Source: Actinomycetota bacterium
Lineage (GTDB): Bacteria > Actinomycetota > Thermoleophilia > Gaiellales > Gaiellaceae
NCBI GenBank assembly: GCA_013697465.1
Contig: JACCWU010000083.1
Coordinates: forward strand, 1 to 7,001
Direction of reading: 5' to 3'
Length of the DNA stretch: 7,001 nt
Shown: positions 6,352 to 7,001 of the stretch, in pieces
Position numbering within the stretch: position 1 is the first letter of the stretch
Layout: every line of letters begins with the position of its first letter
Program-made: the position numbers and the translations under genes
The notes under the pieces: model-generated
What the model was told of the DNA's origin: nothing
Databases searched by the model: none
What the model saw: only the letters and a program-made list of their open reading frames with translations

Positions 6352-6381
6352 CCGGGAGACTTCGCCGAGATGGGCTCCCGG
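6352..6381 (+). promoter_or_regulatory. Leader hairpin before the secreted protein gene
   Basis: CCGGGAG (6352-6358) pairs perfectly with CTCCCGG (6375-6381) around a 16-base loop, eight bases before GTG 6390. The left arm holds GGGAG, the only Shine-Dalgarno-like sequence near the ATG of the short leader ORF at 6370, so folding would hide it. I could not match this leader to a known riboswitch class. It may be a chance pairing in GC-rich DNA. Confidence 0.35.
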
Positions 6382-6393
6382 TCACGCCCGTGA
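6370..6393 (+). CDS. Possible seven-residue leader ORF
   Basis: ATG 6370 opens the frame MGSRSRP and ends at TGA 6391-6393. The stop overlaps the GTG start of the downstream secreted-protein gene in a GTGA arrangement, the same geometry as the oxidoreductase/glycosyltransferase junction at 196-199. GGGAG lies 11 bases before the ATG. Because the downstream GTG has no ribosome binding site of its own, coupled re-initiation from this leader would explain its translation. Such a short frame can arise by chance, so this is tentative. Confidence 0.25.
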   Translation: MGSRSRP

Positions 6394-6968
6394 CACCGCA
6401 CTCGAGCCATACACACCCAACCCGCCCTGCCGTTCCGGCGATCCTCGTCGTGCTGCTGGGCATCCTCGTGGCGTTGTCGCTCGCAGGCCCGGCCGCGGCA
6501 GCGGTGCCCTGCGGGAAGAAGGTGCTCGACGACTGGTACGACAACGGCCGCGTCGACCGTCTCTACGACTTGCACTGCTACGACGAGGCGATCGAGTTGA
6601 TCCCGCGCGACATCCGGGACTACTCGGACGCGCAGGAGGTCATCTCGCGCGCGCTCCAGGCGGCGGTCGGCGGAAATCTCGCACCCGGAGGCGACGACCC
6701 TACCCCCGGTGACGATCCGGACGATCCCGGGAACCCCGGTAGCCCCGGTCCGAAGGACCCGCCCGCGGACCCGGGCAACCCGGGGCCAGGCGATCCTCCT
6801 CAAGCGGCGCCGGAGATCGACACCTCGAACACTTCCTCGGTTCCGATCCCGCTGCTCGTTCTCGGAGGCATGTCCCTCGCGCTCCTCTCCGCGGGCGCAC
6901 TCGGCTACATCTCGCGCCGGCGCGCCGCGGCCGCGGACCACGGTCCGGACGATCCCACCCTCGGCTGA
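6390..6968 (+). CDS. Secreted, C-terminally membrane-anchored protein of unknown function
   Basis: A 192-residue protein I cannot assign to a named family. Residues 1-38 form a signal peptide: a His/Arg-containing N-region, a hydrophobic core at about 17-33, and a GPAAAA end with likely cleavage near A38. A small folded domain at about 39-96 starts VPCGKKVLDDWYDNGRVDR, is rich in Asp/Tyr/Arg, and has two cysteines (41, 63) that could form a disulfide. Residues 97-140 are a Gly/Pro/Asp-rich linker with DPGNPG twice. A transmembrane segment at about 152-174 is followed by RRR and a short cytoplasmic tail, so the topology is type I: outside domain, stalk, C-terminal anchor. There is no LPxTG sortase motif. 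Coding character (high G/C at third positions) fits its neighbours. GTG 6390 is the only start that keeps the whole signal peptide. It is divergent from the ligase gene; a surface role is inferred from topology and context. Confidence 0.83.
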   Translation: MTPHSSHTHPTRPAVPAILVVLLGILVALSLAGPAAAAVPCGKKVLDDWYDNGRVDRLYDLHCYDEAIELIPRDIRDYSDAQEVISRALQAAVGGNLAPGGDDPTPGDDPDDPGNPGSPGPKDPPADPGNPGPGDPPQAAPEIDTSNTSSVPIPLLVLGGMSLALLSAGALGYISRRRAAAADHGPDDPTLG

Positions 6969-7001
6969 GCCTGGGCTCGAGCTCGTCGCGCGGCGTTTCG
7001 C

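Noticed and set aside
6333..6389. Riboswitch in the leader of the secreted protein gene
   Set aside because: I compared it by eye with the cores of c-di-AMP, c-di-GMP, glycine and SAH riboswitches and saw no conserved core match; only a simple hairpin can be supported.
5690..6712. Plus-strand open frame of about 340 codons spanning the ligase start and the secreted protein
   Set aside because: It is Arg/Pro/Ala/Ser-rich, crosses the divergent promoter region, and runs in a different frame from the signal-peptide-bearing gene.
6690..6800. Tandem DNA repeat in the Gly/Pro/Asp-rich stalk
   Set aside because: The similarity is at the amino-acid level (DPGNPG twice) and comes from biased composition; the DNA copies differ and have no regular period.
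6967..6978. Possible terminator after the secreted protein gene (GAGC-CTGG-GCTC)
   Set aside because: The stem is only four base pairs and no convincing U tract follows within the window, so it cannot be supported.

Overview
The window is very GC-rich, with strong third-position G/C, and densely packed with genes. The gene types and the tmk-holB pairing suggest a high-GC Gram-positive bacterium, most likely Actinomycetota. Membrane and surface proteins of this style (an O-antigen-ligase-like protein with TPRs, a stand-alone LytR_C protein) hint at the Thermoleophilia branch. That placement is inference; there is no rRNA or marker phylogeny in the window.

Layout. Bases 1-2748 hold a tight minus-strand operon read right to left: tmk (thymidylate kinase), holB (DNA polymerase III delta'), a Gfo/Idh/MocA oxidoreductase and the N-terminus of a family 2 glycosyltransferase that runs off the left edge. 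Junctions are a 16-17 bp overlap, a 2-base gap and a 4-base GTGA overlap. Divergent from tmk, and only 44 bases away, is a plus-strand pair: a UDP-glucose 4-epimerase-like SDR (2793-3710) and a membrane-anchored LytR_C-domain protein (3740-4255). This pair converges, with a 5-base gap, on a long minus-strand gene for an O-antigen ligase/polymerase-like membrane protein with a C-terminal TPR region (4261-6240). After a 149-base divergent intergenic region comes a plus-strand secreted, membrane-anchored protein of unknown function (6390-6968). The last 33 bases hold nothing I can support.

How it fits together. Two genes are housekeeping (dTTP supply and the clamp loader). Five of the other six point to surface glycopolymer work: sugar-nucleotide interconversion (epimerase, oxidoreductase), sugar transfer (GT2), membrane-level polymerisation or ligation (ligase) and a cell-wall-associated LytR_C domain. 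This looks like the edge of a cell-envelope polysaccharide region joined to a tmk-holB operon. I see no mobile element, CRISPR array, tRNA or rRNA, and no clearly new defence or biosynthetic system.

The most interesting signals are small: a 28-bp inverted repeat with outward-facing TAGGAT hexamers in the tmk/galE divergent promoter, suggesting near-leaderless transcripts on both sides; a delta' subunit without its cysteine zinc module; an oxidoreductase with Val where the family usually has a catalytic Asp; and a seven-codon leader ORF coupled by GTGA to the last gene.
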